DNA of 51,550 bases from Arthrobacter wenxiniae (GTDB taxonomy: Bacteria > Actinomycetota > Actinomycetes > Actinomycetales > Micrococcaceae), in the NCBI RefSeq assembly GCF_013376105.1, contig NZ_JAAMFM010000030.1, forward strand, positions 1-51,550, in the 5' to 3' direction. The position numbers and the translations under genes were made by a program. Position 1 is the first letter of the stretch. Each line of letters opens with the position of its first letter. Positions 25,738 through 33,275 of this stretch are shown in pieces. The notes beneath the pieces are model-generated. The model saw only the letters and a program-made list of their open reading frames with translations. It was not told where the DNA came from and did no database searches.

Positions 25738-26121
25738 TCAGTCCTGGCCGCGGAGCCTGTCCATCTCGCGGCGGTCCTTCTTGGTGGGGCGGCCGGCGCC
25801 GCGGTCCCGCTGGGGCAGGCCGAGCGCCGGCAGCACCGGGCGCGGGGGAGTGTGGTCGGTGAAGCAGTGCGCCGCCGCCTCCGCGCCCACCCGCTTGTTG
25901 ATCAGGCGGCGGACCTCCAGGATGCGTTCCCAGCCGGATTCACGGACCCGGATGGTGTCCCCCGGGACCACGGTGTGCGCGGCCTTGGCGTTGACGTCGT
26001 TGAGTTTCACGTGACCCGCGCGGCAGGCGGCCGTGGCCACGGAACGCGTCTTGTACACGCGGATCGACCACAGCCAGGCGTCAATGCGTACCGAGGCGGG
26101 CGCGTTCTTCGGAATGCTCAT
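25738..26121 (-). CDS. S4-domain RNA-binding protein (Hsp15/HslR-like)
   Basis: 127 residues. The S4 fold is clear: RIDAWLWSIRVYKTRSVATA, CRAGHVKLND and VVPGDTIRVRES. Members of this family bind RNA or stalled 50S subunits during stress or translation. The C-terminal tail is basic (GRPTKKDRREMDRLRG). The ATG at 26119-26121 has only a weak upstream ribosome-binding site, which is common for leaderless actinobacterial genes. It stands alone after a repeat-rich gap. Confidence 0.9.
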   Translation of the reverse strand: MSIPKNAPASVRIDAWLWSIRVYKTRSVATAACRAGHVKLNDVNAKAAHTVVPGDTIRVRESGWERILEVRRLINKRVGAEAAAHCFTDHTPPRPVLPALGLPQRDRGAGRPTKKDRREMDRLRGQD

Positions 26122-26166
26122 AGTGGATTCGAGTCTAGCGCCGGCCGTCCGACACTCGCCGAAACT

Positions 26167-26333
26167 GCCCGCGCCCGTCCCCCGTTTTCGCGCCCCTTGG
26201 AACGGGCGCGAAAACGGGGAACGGGCGCGGGCGTCGACGTCCGGGTGGCGGGACCGGGCTCGAAAATGGGGGATGGGCGCGAAAATGGGGACCGGGCGCG
26301 GAATTGGGCACCGCGATCTCGACAAGCCCGAGC
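26167..26333. repeat. 29-bp inverted repeat and GGGCGCGAAAA direct repeats
   Basis: The arms 26167-26195 and 26204-26232 match at 28 of 29 positions around an 8-nt loop. Beyond the right arm the motif GGGCGCGAAAAYGGGGA recurs in imperfect form at about 26256-26273, 26274-26294 and 26293-26308. A half copy of the dispersed TCTCGACAAGC-type element lies at 26315-26333. The block lies between the stop of the isomerase gene and the start of the S4 gene, both minus strand. Confidence 0.7.
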
Positions 26334-26342
26334 GCCGAGAAT

Positions 26343-27344
26343 CTAGTCCTGGTTGCTGAACGCCGCGTCGAAGGAGAGCGCGGACGGGGCGAAGTTGAAC
26401 TTCTTCAGCGCGGCGAGGGCCTCGGGCGCGCCCTGGAGTCGGTCCATGCCGGCGTCTTCCCATTCGACGGAGATGGGCCCGTCGTAGCCGATGGCGGTCA
26501 GGGCGCGGAACGCCGATTCCCAGGGCACGTCGCCCCGTCCGGCGGAGACAAAGTCCCAGCCGCGGCGCGGATCGCCCCACGGCAGATGGGAGCCCATGAC
26601 CGTGTTGCGCCCTGTCATGCGCAGCTTCGTGTCCTTGCAGTCCACGTGGCAGATCCGGTCCTTGAAGTCCCAGATGAAGGAGACGGGGTCGATGCCCTGC
26701 CACATGAAGTGGCTCGGGTCCCAGTTCAGCCCGAACGCCGCACGGTGGCCGATCGCCTCGAGGGTGCGCACGGTGGTCCAGTAGTCGTAGGCGATCTCGG
26801 AGGGGTGGACCTCGTGTGCGAAGCGGACGCCACACTCGTCAAAGACGTCCAGGATGGGGTTCCAGCGGTCGGCAAAGTCCTGGTAGCCGGCATCGATCAC
26901 CGACTCCGGGACGGGCGGGAACATGGCCACATACTGCCAGATCGAGGAGCCGGTGAACCCGACAACCGTCTTCACGCCCAGGGCCTGGGCAAGGCGGGCG
27001 GTCAGCTTCATTTCCTCGGCGGCGCGCTGGCGCACGCCCTCGGCGTCGCCGTCGCCCCACACCCTGGAACCGACGATCGCCTGGTGGCGGAAGTCGATGG
27101 GGTCGTCGCACACGGCCTGGCCCTTGAGGTGGTTGGAGATGGCCCAGACCTTCAGCCCATGGCGCTCCAGCACGGCGAGCTTGCCGGCCACGTAGCCGGG
27201 CTCCTCCCAGCGCCACGGGTCAAGGTGGTCGCCCGAGCATGCGATCTCCAGGCCGTCGTAGCCCCATCCGGATGCCAGGCGGGCCACTTCCTCGAACGGG
27301 AGGTCGGCCCACTGGCCGGTGAACAGGGTGTAGGGGCGGGGCAT
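26343..27344 (-). CDS. Sugar phosphate isomerase/epimerase-like TIM barrel
   Basis: 333 residues, AP-endonuclease-2-type TIM barrel (IolE/IolH-like). Metal-ligand motifs include FAHEVHPSEIAYD, FGLNWDPSHFMW and CHVDCKD, followed by SVEWEDAGMDR. It probably isomerises, epimerises or cleaves a keto-sugar produced by the neighbouring dehydrogenases. The ATG at 27342-27344 follows AAGGAGTT, and the gene starts two bases past the preceding stop, so it is the last of four co-directional genes. Substrate not determined. Confidence 0.87.
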   Translation of the reverse strand: MPRPYTLFTGQWADLPFEEVARLASGWGYDGLEIACSGDHLDPWRWEEPGYVAGKLAVLERHGLKVWAISNHLKGQAVCDDPIDFRHQAIVGSRVWGDGDAEGVRQRAAEEMKLTARLAQALGVKTVVGFTGSSIWQYVAMFPPVPESVIDAGYQDFADRWNPILDVFDECGVRFAHEVHPSEIAYDYWTTVRTLEAIGHRAAFGLNWDPSHFMWQGIDPVSFIWDFKDRICHVDCKDTKLRMTGRNTVMGSHLPWGDPRRGWDFVSAGRGDVPWESAFRALTAIGYDGPISVEWEDAGMDRLQGAPEALAALKKFNFAPSALSFDAAFSNQD

Positions 27345-27346
27345 GG

Positions 27347-28621
27347 CTAACTCCTTGACGGGATGGACGAGTGGGAATCGGTTTCGGCGGCCTCAACCAG
27401 CGCGGAGCCGGGTCTCGACGCGCTCGCAGGGCTCGCTGCCCGGCCACCGGGCTCAGCCACCGGGACAGGCTCAACCAGCGTCGTGGCGCCGCCAGCCGCG
27501 GCGGACGCCTCGATGGCGGCCAGCACGCGTTGGACGCCCAGCCCCTCCTCGAACGACGGCGAGGGGTCGGTCCCGCCGGCAACGGCCAGCAGGAAGTCGC
27601 GGATCTGGTGCGTGAAGCTGTGCTCCCACCCCAGCACGTGCCCCTGCGGCCACCAGCCGGAAACGTAGGGGTGGCCCGGTTCGGTGACCAGGATGCGGCG
27701 GAAGCCCTGCAGTTCCACGGGCTCGGTGCCGTCCAGAAAGTACAGCTCGTTGGGGCTTTCCAGGTTGAAGGTGATCGACCCGGTTGTGCCATAAACTTCC
27801 AGGCGCAGCGCGTTCTTCTGCCCCAGGGCCACCCGGGAGACGTCCACACTGGCCACGGCGCCGCCCGCCAGGGACAGCGTGGCCCAGGCGGCGTCGTCGA
27901 CCGTTACAGCTTCAGGGCCCCCGGGGCCGGGGCGTTCGGTGACAAAGGTGTGCAGCGTGCCGGAGACGGACGTGACGGTGTCGCCGAGCAGGAACTGGAC
28001 CTGGTCGACGGCGTGGGAGGCGATGTCCCCCAGTGCGCCGGAGCCGGCGGTTTCCTTGCGCAGCCGCCACGTCATGGGGGACTCGCCGTCCACCAGCCAG
28101 TCCTGGAGGTACGACGCGCGGACCTGGCGTATGCTGCCCAGCCGTCCCTCCGCGATGAGCTGGCGGGCCAGCGCAAGCGCTGGGAGCCTGCGGTAGTTGA
28201 AGCCCACCATGGAGCGCACGCCCGCGGTCCGGGCCGCCTGCGCGGCCCGGACCATCTTCTGCGACTCCGCGAGGGAATTGGCCAGCGGCTTCTCCACCAG
28301 GACGTGCTTGCCCGCGGCGAGGGCCGCCGTCGCAATTTCGGCGTGCAGCCAGCCGGGCGCGCAAATGTCCACGATGTCGATGTCGTCCCGTTCCAGAACC
28401 GCGCGCCAGTCCGTGGCGGACTCGCTCCAGCCGTACTTTTGAGCGGCCGCCGCGACGGCCTCGCCGTGCCGGCCCACCAGGACCTTCTGCTCGAAGGCGG
28501 GCACGTCGAAGTGGTTGGCCACGGTGCGCCACGCGTGGGAGTGGGCCTGGCCCATGAACGCGTAGCCAATTGCGGCCACGCCCAGCGGGCGTGCGCTGGC
28601 CGGGGTCTGGGGGGAGGTCAT
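27347..28621 (-). CDS. Gfo/Idh/MocA-family NAD(P)-dependent oxidoreductase with a repeat-derived tail
   Basis: 424 residues. The N-terminal Rossmann domain starts LGVAAIGYAFMGQAHSHAW; the family EKP motif is LVEKPLANS, and GDIASHAVDQVQFLLG provides the C-terminal catalytic His/Asp region. It oxidises or reduces a sugar or polyol. The conserved fold ends near residue 375 (VQRVLAAIEASAA). The last about 45 residues (LVEPVPVAEPGG..., SRPGSALVEAAETDSH) are encoded by the dispersed repeat at 27380-27480, so the tail was probably gained by repeat insertion. It lies between two related genes. Confidence 0.9.
   Translation of the reverse strand: MTSPQTPASARPLGVAAIGYAFMGQAHSHAWRTVANHFDVPAFEQKVLVGRHGEAVAAAAQKYGWSESATDWRAVLERDDIDIVDICAPGWLHAEIATAALAAGKHVLVEKPLANSLAESQKMVRAAQAARTAGVRSMVGFNYRRLPALALARQLIAEGRLGSIRQVRASYLQDWLVDGESPMTWRLRKETAGSGALGDIASHAVDQVQFLLGDTVTSVSGTLHTFVTERPGPGGPEAVTVDDAAWATLSLAGGAVASVDVSRVALGQKNALRLEVYGTTGSITFNLESPNELYFLDGTEPVELQGFRRILVTEPGHPYVSGWWPQGHVLGWEHSFTHQIRDFLLAVAGGTDPSPSFEEGLGVQRVLAAIEASAAAGGATTLVEPVPVAEPGGRAASPASASRPGSALVEAAETDSHSSIPSRS
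27380..27480. repeat. Second locus of the dispersed GGTYTCGAC...ACCACC repeat
   Basis: Degenerate short elements (27380-27402, 27464-27480) flank a longer one, GGTCTCGACGCGCTCGCAGG...GGCCACCGG (27411-27450). This is the same pairing of short and long elements as the array in hsdM. The block is translated as the C-terminal tail of the oxidoreductase. Confidence 0.8.
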
Positions 28622-28631
28622 GGTGGGATTC

Positions 28632-29741
28632 CTAGAGGGTTGCTTCGGTGGGGTCCCAGTCCGCGGGGAGCGGATCCGAGGCGGCCGCGGTGCTTTGCAG
28701 CGTTACGAACTCACCTGTTTCGAAGGATTCGGAAATCGCAACCATGGCGTCGAGGACGTGGTAGGCCATGGATCCCTGGGCCCGGTGCGGCCGGCCGGCG
28801 CGGATGGCCCGGGCCATTTCCAGCACGCCGGAGCCGCGCGTGCTGGTGGCGCCGACCGCCGGGATGACCTCCGGCTCGTCGACGCCGAGGCGGTGGAGGG
28901 TGATGTCCCCGTCGAAGTTGTTGGGGTCGGGGAAGGCGATGGTGGCTTCCGTGCCCGAGATTTCAACAACGCCTGTCCGCTGGAGCGGGGACTGGAAGCT
29001 GAAGATGCTCTGGGACGATTCGCCGCCGGCAAACTGTGCGATGGCACTGACATGCGTGGGAACCGTGACGGCAAATTCCTCCCCCGCCTTCGGGCCCGAA
29101 CCAATGACGCGGGTGTCCCGGGACTTGGAACTGAGCGCGGCAACCTTGGTGATGGCGCCGAAGGACTGGATGAGCGCGGTGAGGTAGTACGGTCCGATGT
29201 CGAAAAGGGGCCCCGCCCCTTCCTGGAAGAGGAAGGCCGGGTTCGGGTGCCATGATTCCGGGCCGGGGGACTGCATCAGTGTCAGCGCCGTCAGCGGCTT
29301 CCCGATGGCGCCGTCGGCAATCAGGCGCAGCGCGGTCTGCAGGCCCGCGCCCAGGAAGGTGTCCGGGGCGCAGCCGAGCCTCAGCCCGGCGGCGTCGGCC
29401 AGCTTCAGCAGGCCCAGGCCGCTCTCACGGTCCGTGGAGAACGGCTTCTCGCTCCACACATGCTTCCCTGCGTTGATCGCCTGCGTGGCCACCTCGACAT
29501 GGGCGGCGGGAATGGTCAGGTTGACCACGATCTCCACTTCCGGGTGGTTGAGGACATCCTCGACGCTGCCCGAAGCCGCAATGCCAAATTCGGCCGCGCG
29601 CTCCGCGGCGACCTGCTCAAACATGTCGCCGACAATGTGGACCTTGACGTCGGGGAAGCTGGTCAGGTTCTTGAGGTATTCCTTGCTGATGACGCCGGCG
29701 CCAATGATGGCCACGCCCACGGGGCCCGTCTTGCTGCTCAT
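28632..29741 (-). CDS. Gfo/Idh/MocA-family oxidoreductase
   Basis: 369 residues. The Rossmann start is VGVAIIGAGVISKEYLKNL; the EKP motif is WSEKPFSTDRESG; GAGPLFDIGPYYLTALIQSF holds the conserved Asp and Tyr/His pair (here Tyr instead of His). Family members act on sugars or polyols with NAD(P). It overlaps the upstream isomerase stop by 4 bp (ATGA), and ends 10 bp before the next dehydrogenase start, so the four genes form one operon. Confidence 0.9.
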   Translation of the reverse strand: MSSKTGPVGVAIIGAGVISKEYLKNLTSFPDVKVHIVGDMFEQVAAERAAEFGIAASGSVEDVLNHPEVEIVVNLTIPAAHVEVATQAINAGKHVWSEKPFSTDRESGLGLLKLADAAGLRLGCAPDTFLGAGLQTALRLIADGAIGKPLTALTLMQSPGPESWHPNPAFLFQEGAGPLFDIGPYYLTALIQSFGAITKVAALSSKSRDTRVIGSGPKAGEEFAVTVPTHVSAIAQFAGGESSQSIFSFQSPLQRTGVVEISGTEATIAFPDPNNFDGDITLHRLGVDEPEVIPAVGATSTRGSGVLEMARAIRAGRPHRAQGSMAYHVLDAMVAISESFETGEFVTLQSTAAASDPLPADWDPTEATL

Positions 29742-30472
29742 TTGTTTCCCGCCTTGAGGTAGTTGAGGCTGTCCGTGACAGCGTCGAAGATGTCGCCGGT
29801 GAAGTCGTCGAGTTCGACGACGCCCACTTCCAGGGCCGGGGCCGCCGCGATGACGTCCCAGACCCGAACCTGGCCGGCGCCAACCGCCACCTGGTCCTTG
29901 TCCACCTTGGTCAGCGGGCCGTCCTTGATGTGGATGAAGCGGACGCGGTCGCCCAGGCGCTTGAGCAATTCCACCGGGTCCTCGCCGCCCACTGCCGCCC
30001 AGTAGGTGTCAACTTCCAGCACCACCTCCGGGCTGAGATTTTCGGCCAGGACTTCCAGGCCCGAGCGGCCGTCGAACTGCGCTTCGAGCTCAAACTCGTG
30101 GTTGTGGTAGCCCACCCGAACGCCGTATCCGGCTCCCTTGAGGGCCGCGGCGTTCAATGCGGCGGCGGTGGCCTTGATGTCTTCCTCAGTGCTCCACTGG
30201 GAGCTGTCGACATGCGGGTCAATCACGGTTCCAATGCCGAGCTTGTTCGCCGCGGTGAAAATTTCATCCTGATCGGCGCGCAGCAGCGGCGCATGACCGG
30301 AGGGGGCCTGCAGGCCGTTGGCGGCCAGCGCGGCAGCCAGCTGATCCGCCGTCGCAACAAAGTTATACGGCTCCACGTTGGTGTAGCCGATGGACGCGAC
30401 CCGGGCGATGGTGCCGGCCAGGTCTTCCTCCAGCGGTTTCCGCACGGTGTACAGCTGTAGTGAATACGTCAT
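29738..30472 (-). CDS. Sugar phosphate isomerase/epimerase-like TIM barrel (first gene of the operon)
   Basis: 244 residues, shorter than the other TIM barrel in the operon. Metal-site segments are VGYHNHEFELEAQ, VVLEVDTYWAAVGGED and RFIHIKDGP, followed by GVVELDDFTGDIF, as in inosose dehydratase and hydroxypyruvate-isomerase-like proteins. It probably acts on the keto form of the imported sugar. The ATG at 30470-30472 follows GGAGACCCCA. It is divergent from the ROK regulator, with a two-armed operator between them. Confidence 0.87.
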   Translation of the reverse strand: MTYSLQLYTVRKPLEEDLAGTIARVASIGYTNVEPYNFVATADQLAAALAANGLQAPSGHAPLLRADQDEIFTAANKLGIGTVIDPHVDSSQWSTEEDIKATAAALNAAALKGAGYGVRVGYHNHEFELEAQFDGRSGLEVLAENLSPEVVLEVDTYWAAVGGEDPVELLKRLGDRVRFIHIKDGPLTKVDKDQVAVGAGQVRVWDVIAAAPALEVGVVELDDFTGDIFDAVTDSLNYLKAGNK

Positions 30473-30520
30473 TGGGGTCTCCTGCTTGGACGCGGATAGG
30501 GGCTGACTCCAAGCTAAAGG

Positions 30521-30548
30521 AACTTTTGACGACCGTCAAGCAAAAGTT
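30521..30548. promoter_or_regulatory. ROK-type operator between the divergent sugar operons
   Basis: AACTTTTG (30521-30528) and CAAAAGTT (30541-30548) are exact inverted arms spaced by 12 bp. A copy with the same 28-bp length and one changed base in the arms lies at 33150-33177 before the ABC transporter. This two-site conservation makes it the best candidate for the ROK regulator's binding site. Confidence 0.6.
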
Positions 30549-30610
30549 GGGGCAATGGTTGCATCAATCGAAATTGTGACAGATAGAAGCCCGTGTGTTA
30601 TTTATTGTGA

Positions 30611-31855
30611 GTGCCCAAGTCATCAGTCATGCCCCCTGCAGCACCGCCCGGCGGGAACAGCGCCGGCGGCGGCGCGGCGTTGGCCGGGGCATCACGGGCC
30701 GGTGAGGTATTTCAGCTGCTGCGCGACGGCCATGCCCGCACGCGCGCCGAACTGGCAGACATCACCGGACTGGCCCGCTCCACCGTGGCCGCCCGCATCG
30801 ACGCCCTGGCGGCCTCGGGGCTCATCGGGCCCGCCGGCGAGGCGGTCTCCTCGGGTGGGCGCCCGCCGTCGCGCTTTGCCTTTCAGCCAACGGCACGCGT
30901 GGTCCTCGCCGTCGACGTCGGCGCCACGCACGTGCTGACCGGACTCACCGACCTCAGCGGCAAGGTGCTCGCCGAGCTCCGGGAATCCATCGACGTCTCG
31001 ACCGGTCCCGTCCCCGTGCTGGATGCCGTGCTGGAGCACGCCGCGCAGCTCCTGGTCCAGGCCGGCCGGCATGAACGCGAGCTCGTCGGGATCGGGATCG
31101 GCCTGCCCGGGCCCGTGGAGCATTCCACCGGCAAGCCCGCCAGCCCGCCCATCATGCCGGGCTGGGACGGTTTTGACGTTCCCGCTTATGTCCAGCGGAG
31201 GTTCAGGACGAACGTGCTGGTGGACAACGACGTCAACATCATGGCCCTGGGCGAACGTGCCGCCTACTGGCCCGACGCCGACAACCTGCTCTTCATCAAG
31301 GTTGCCACCGGCATTGGCGCAGGCATCATCAGCGGCGGGCTGCTGCAGCGCGGGGCCGACGGCACGGCCGGGGACATCGGCCACGTCCGTGTCCCCCGCG
31401 GCGGCGATGTACTGTGCCGGTGCGGAAACTTCGGCTGCCTGGAAGCCATGGCCTCCGGGCCCGCCGTGGCCGCAACCCTTGCCGCTGCCGGCGTTCCCGC
31501 GGCAACCGGCGAGGACGTCCTGGAGCTGGCCCGGCGCGGAAACCTGGCCGCCATCCAGGCCATGCGCCAGGCCGGCCGGGACGTGGGGGATGTGCTGGCC
31601 GCCTGCGTCAACCTGCTCAACCCCTCCGTCATTGTCATTGGCGGCGGGCTGTCCTCGGCGGGCGAATACTTGATGGCCGGCGTCCGGGAAATTGTCTACC
31701 AGAGGTCCCTGCCGCTCGCCACGTCCCGGCTGCGCATTGTCCAGTCCATGGCGGCGGACCACGCCGGCGTGCTGGGGGCCGGGCGGCTCGTGATTGACCA
31801 CGTGCTGGCGCCGACCGGCGTCGAGCATCTTCTGGCGGCCCAGCGGGAGCCATGA
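30611..31855 (+). CDS. ROK-family transcriptional regulator
   Basis: 414 residues. An N-terminal winged helix (about 30-80, DGHARTRAELADITGLARST) precedes the ROK sugar-kinase fold, with VLAVDVGATHVLTGL (phosphate loop), GHVRVPRG and the zinc motif CRCGNFGCLE. HTH-containing ROK proteins of the NagC/XylR type are sugar-responsive repressors. The start chosen is the GTG at 30611; an internal ATG at 30629 is possible. It overlaps the next regulator by the ATGA junction. It probably binds the AACTTTTG...CAAAAGTT motif. Confidence 0.9.
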   Translation: MPKSSVMPPAAPPGGNSAGGGAALAGASRAGEVFQLLRDGHARTRAELADITGLARSTVAARIDALAASGLIGPAGEAVSSGGRPPSRFAFQPTARVVLAVDVGATHVLTGLTDLSGKVLAELRESIDVSTGPVPVLDAVLEHAAQLLVQAGRHERELVGIGIGLPGPVEHSTGKPASPPIMPGWDGFDVPAYVQRRFRTNVLVDNDVNIMALGERAAYWPDADNLLFIKVATGIGAGIISGGLLQRGADGTAGDIGHVRVPRGGDVLCRCGNFGCLEAMASGPAVAATLAAAGVPAATGEDVLELARRGNLAAIQAMRQAGRDVGDVLAACVNLLNPSVIVIGGGLSSAGEYLMAGVREIVYQRSLPLATSRLRIVQSMAADHAGVLGAGRLVIDHVLAPTGVEHLLAAQREP

Positions 31856-31902
31856 ACGGCGGCGGCCCGGCGGGAGCCATGAACGGGGGCGGCCCGGCGG
31901 GA
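31834..31902 (+). repeat. 27-bp tandem repeat that duplicates a start site
   Basis: Units begin at 31834, 31861 and 31888 (the last partial) and share GGCGGCCCGGCGGGA. The first two units each carry the ribosome-binding-like GCGGGAGCC followed by ATGAAC. As 27 is divisible by 3, both ATGs (31852 and 31879) are in the same frame. The repeat spans the end of the ROK gene and the start of the LacI gene. Confidence 0.85.
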
Positions 31903-32958
31903 AAAGTGACCATCGCCGGCCTGGCGGAGCGCCTCGGCATCTCGAAGGCGTCCGCCTCCTACGCACTGAACGGCCAGCCCGGCGTCAGCGGGCCCACCCG
32001 CGCCCGCGTCCTGGCACTCGCCGCCGAACTTGGCTGGTACCCGAGCTCCAGCGCCCGGGCGCTGTCGCAATCGCGCAGCGGCGCCGTGGGGATCGTGCTG
32101 GCCCGTTCCCCGGAACAGCTGGGGTCCGAGTCGTTCTACATGACCGTCCTGGCCGGGATTGAAGCCGTCCTCAGCGAGCACGACATGAACCTGATGCTGC
32201 GCATGGTCGCCCCGACCGAGGCGCCTGCCCCGGGCCGCGACCTGGACGTCTACCGCCGGTGGGCGGGGGAGCGGCGGGTGGACGGCGTCATTGTCTTTGA
32301 CCTCTTCGGCGACGACTCCCGCCCGCAGCTGCTCTCCCGGCTGCGCCTGCCGCACGTGATGGTCGGCGCCGCCGAGGACGCCCAGCCCACGCCGTTCGGC
32401 GCGAACACCACGGTCGACCAGGGCGCGGATGCGGCCACCCTGGTGGAGGCGCTCCACCGCGGCGGGCACCGGCACATCGCCTATGTGTCCGGCCCGCTGG
32501 GGCTCACGCACGAGGCCGCCCGGCGCGCAGGCATCCACGCGCATGCGCACCACCTGGGGATGACCACCGTGTTCAGCGCCTCCGACTACACCGCGGACGA
32601 CGGCGGCAAGGCGACCACCGCTGTCGTCGCCGGCCTGGCTGTCGGGTCCCCTGACTTCCCGACCGCCATCGTCTACGGGAACGACCTCATGGCCATTGGC
32701 GGTCTTCGCGCCCTGAAGCGGCGGGGGATCGCCGTGCCGGGCAATGTGTCCATCGTGAGCTGGGACGACTCCATCCTGTGCAGGCTCAGCTCGCCCGGCG
32801 TGGCGGCCCTGGCCCGCAACACCATGGAGCTGGGGCGCCTCTCCGCGGCGCTGCTGCTGGACACCATTGCCGGGCACCAGCGGGCCAGTGTGGCCATGCC
32901 GGCCGGCGTGCTGCACTCCCGTGAGAGCCTGGCCGGGGTGGTCCGCCAGCACCCGTAG
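31852..32958 (+). CDS. LacI-family transcriptional regulator
   Basis: 368 residues from the first ATG; starts at 31879 (ATG) and 31906 (GTG) are also in frame. The DNA-binding domain begins VTIAGLAERLGISKASASYA and includes the hinge helix RALSQSRSGAVG. The sugar-binding domain has SIVSWDDSILCRLSSPGV, typical of the family. It probably represses or activates the downstream ABC importer; the CTGAACCGGTTCAG palindrome 33 bp past its stop is a LacI-type site. It overlaps the ROK gene by 4 bp. The N-terminal residues before VTIAGLAE come from the 27-bp repeat. Confidence 0.9.
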   Translation: MNGGGPAGAMNGGGPAGKVTIAGLAERLGISKASASYALNGQPGVSGPTRARVLALAAELGWYPSSSARALSQSRSGAVGIVLARSPEQLGSESFYMTVLAGIEAVLSEHDMNLMLRMVAPTEAPAPGRDLDVYRRWAGERRVDGVIVFDLFGDDSRPQLLSRLRLPHVMVGAAEDAQPTPFGANTTVDQGADAATLVEALHRGGHRHIAYVSGPLGLTHEAARRAGIHAHAHHLGMTTVFSASDYTADDGGKATTAVVAGLAVGSPDFPTAIVYGNDLMAIGGLRALKRRGIAVPGNVSIVSWDDSILCRLSSPGVAALARNTMELGRLSAALLLDTIAGHQRASVAMPAGVLHSRESLAGVVRQHP

Positions 32959-32990
32959 CTGCATAACAAAGCGGTAACGATGCGTCCTTG

Positions 32991-33004
32991 CTGAACCGGT
33001 TCAG
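32991..33004. promoter_or_regulatory. LacI-type operator upstream of the ABC importer
   Basis: CTGAACCGGTTCAG is a perfect 14-bp palindrome with the central CG typical of LacI/GalR-family sites. It lies between the lacI-type stop and the solute-binding-protein gene, about 270 bp before its start. Confidence 0.6.
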
Positions 33005-33149
33005 TAATGCCGGTCACGCCCCATGGGCTCCGTCTGGCGGCCAAAATCCTTTGTGTTTTCAAGGTTTTTCCGTATGCCGGCGCCGCCCGGTCCCGGCACG
33101 CGCCCCGAGATCTGCTGATGCAAATTCAATAGCCTGGAAAAGTCCTCTT

Positions 33150-33177
33150 AACTTTTGATTGACCATCGGCATAAGTT
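33150..33177. promoter_or_regulatory. Second copy of the ROK-type operator
   Basis: AACTTTTG (33150-33157) and ATAAGTT (33171-33177) repeat the arms of the 30521-30548 site with identical spacing. It lies about 100 bp upstream of the solute-binding-protein start, in the promoter region. Confidence 0.6.
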
Positions 33178-33275
33178 CATCTAGGTTTGGATTCACGATG
33201 AGAATCGGGTCCGCCCGGAACGCTCCGGCATCAAATCTTCGGGTATCCCACGACAAGGACAAGGAAGTCGCGAAA

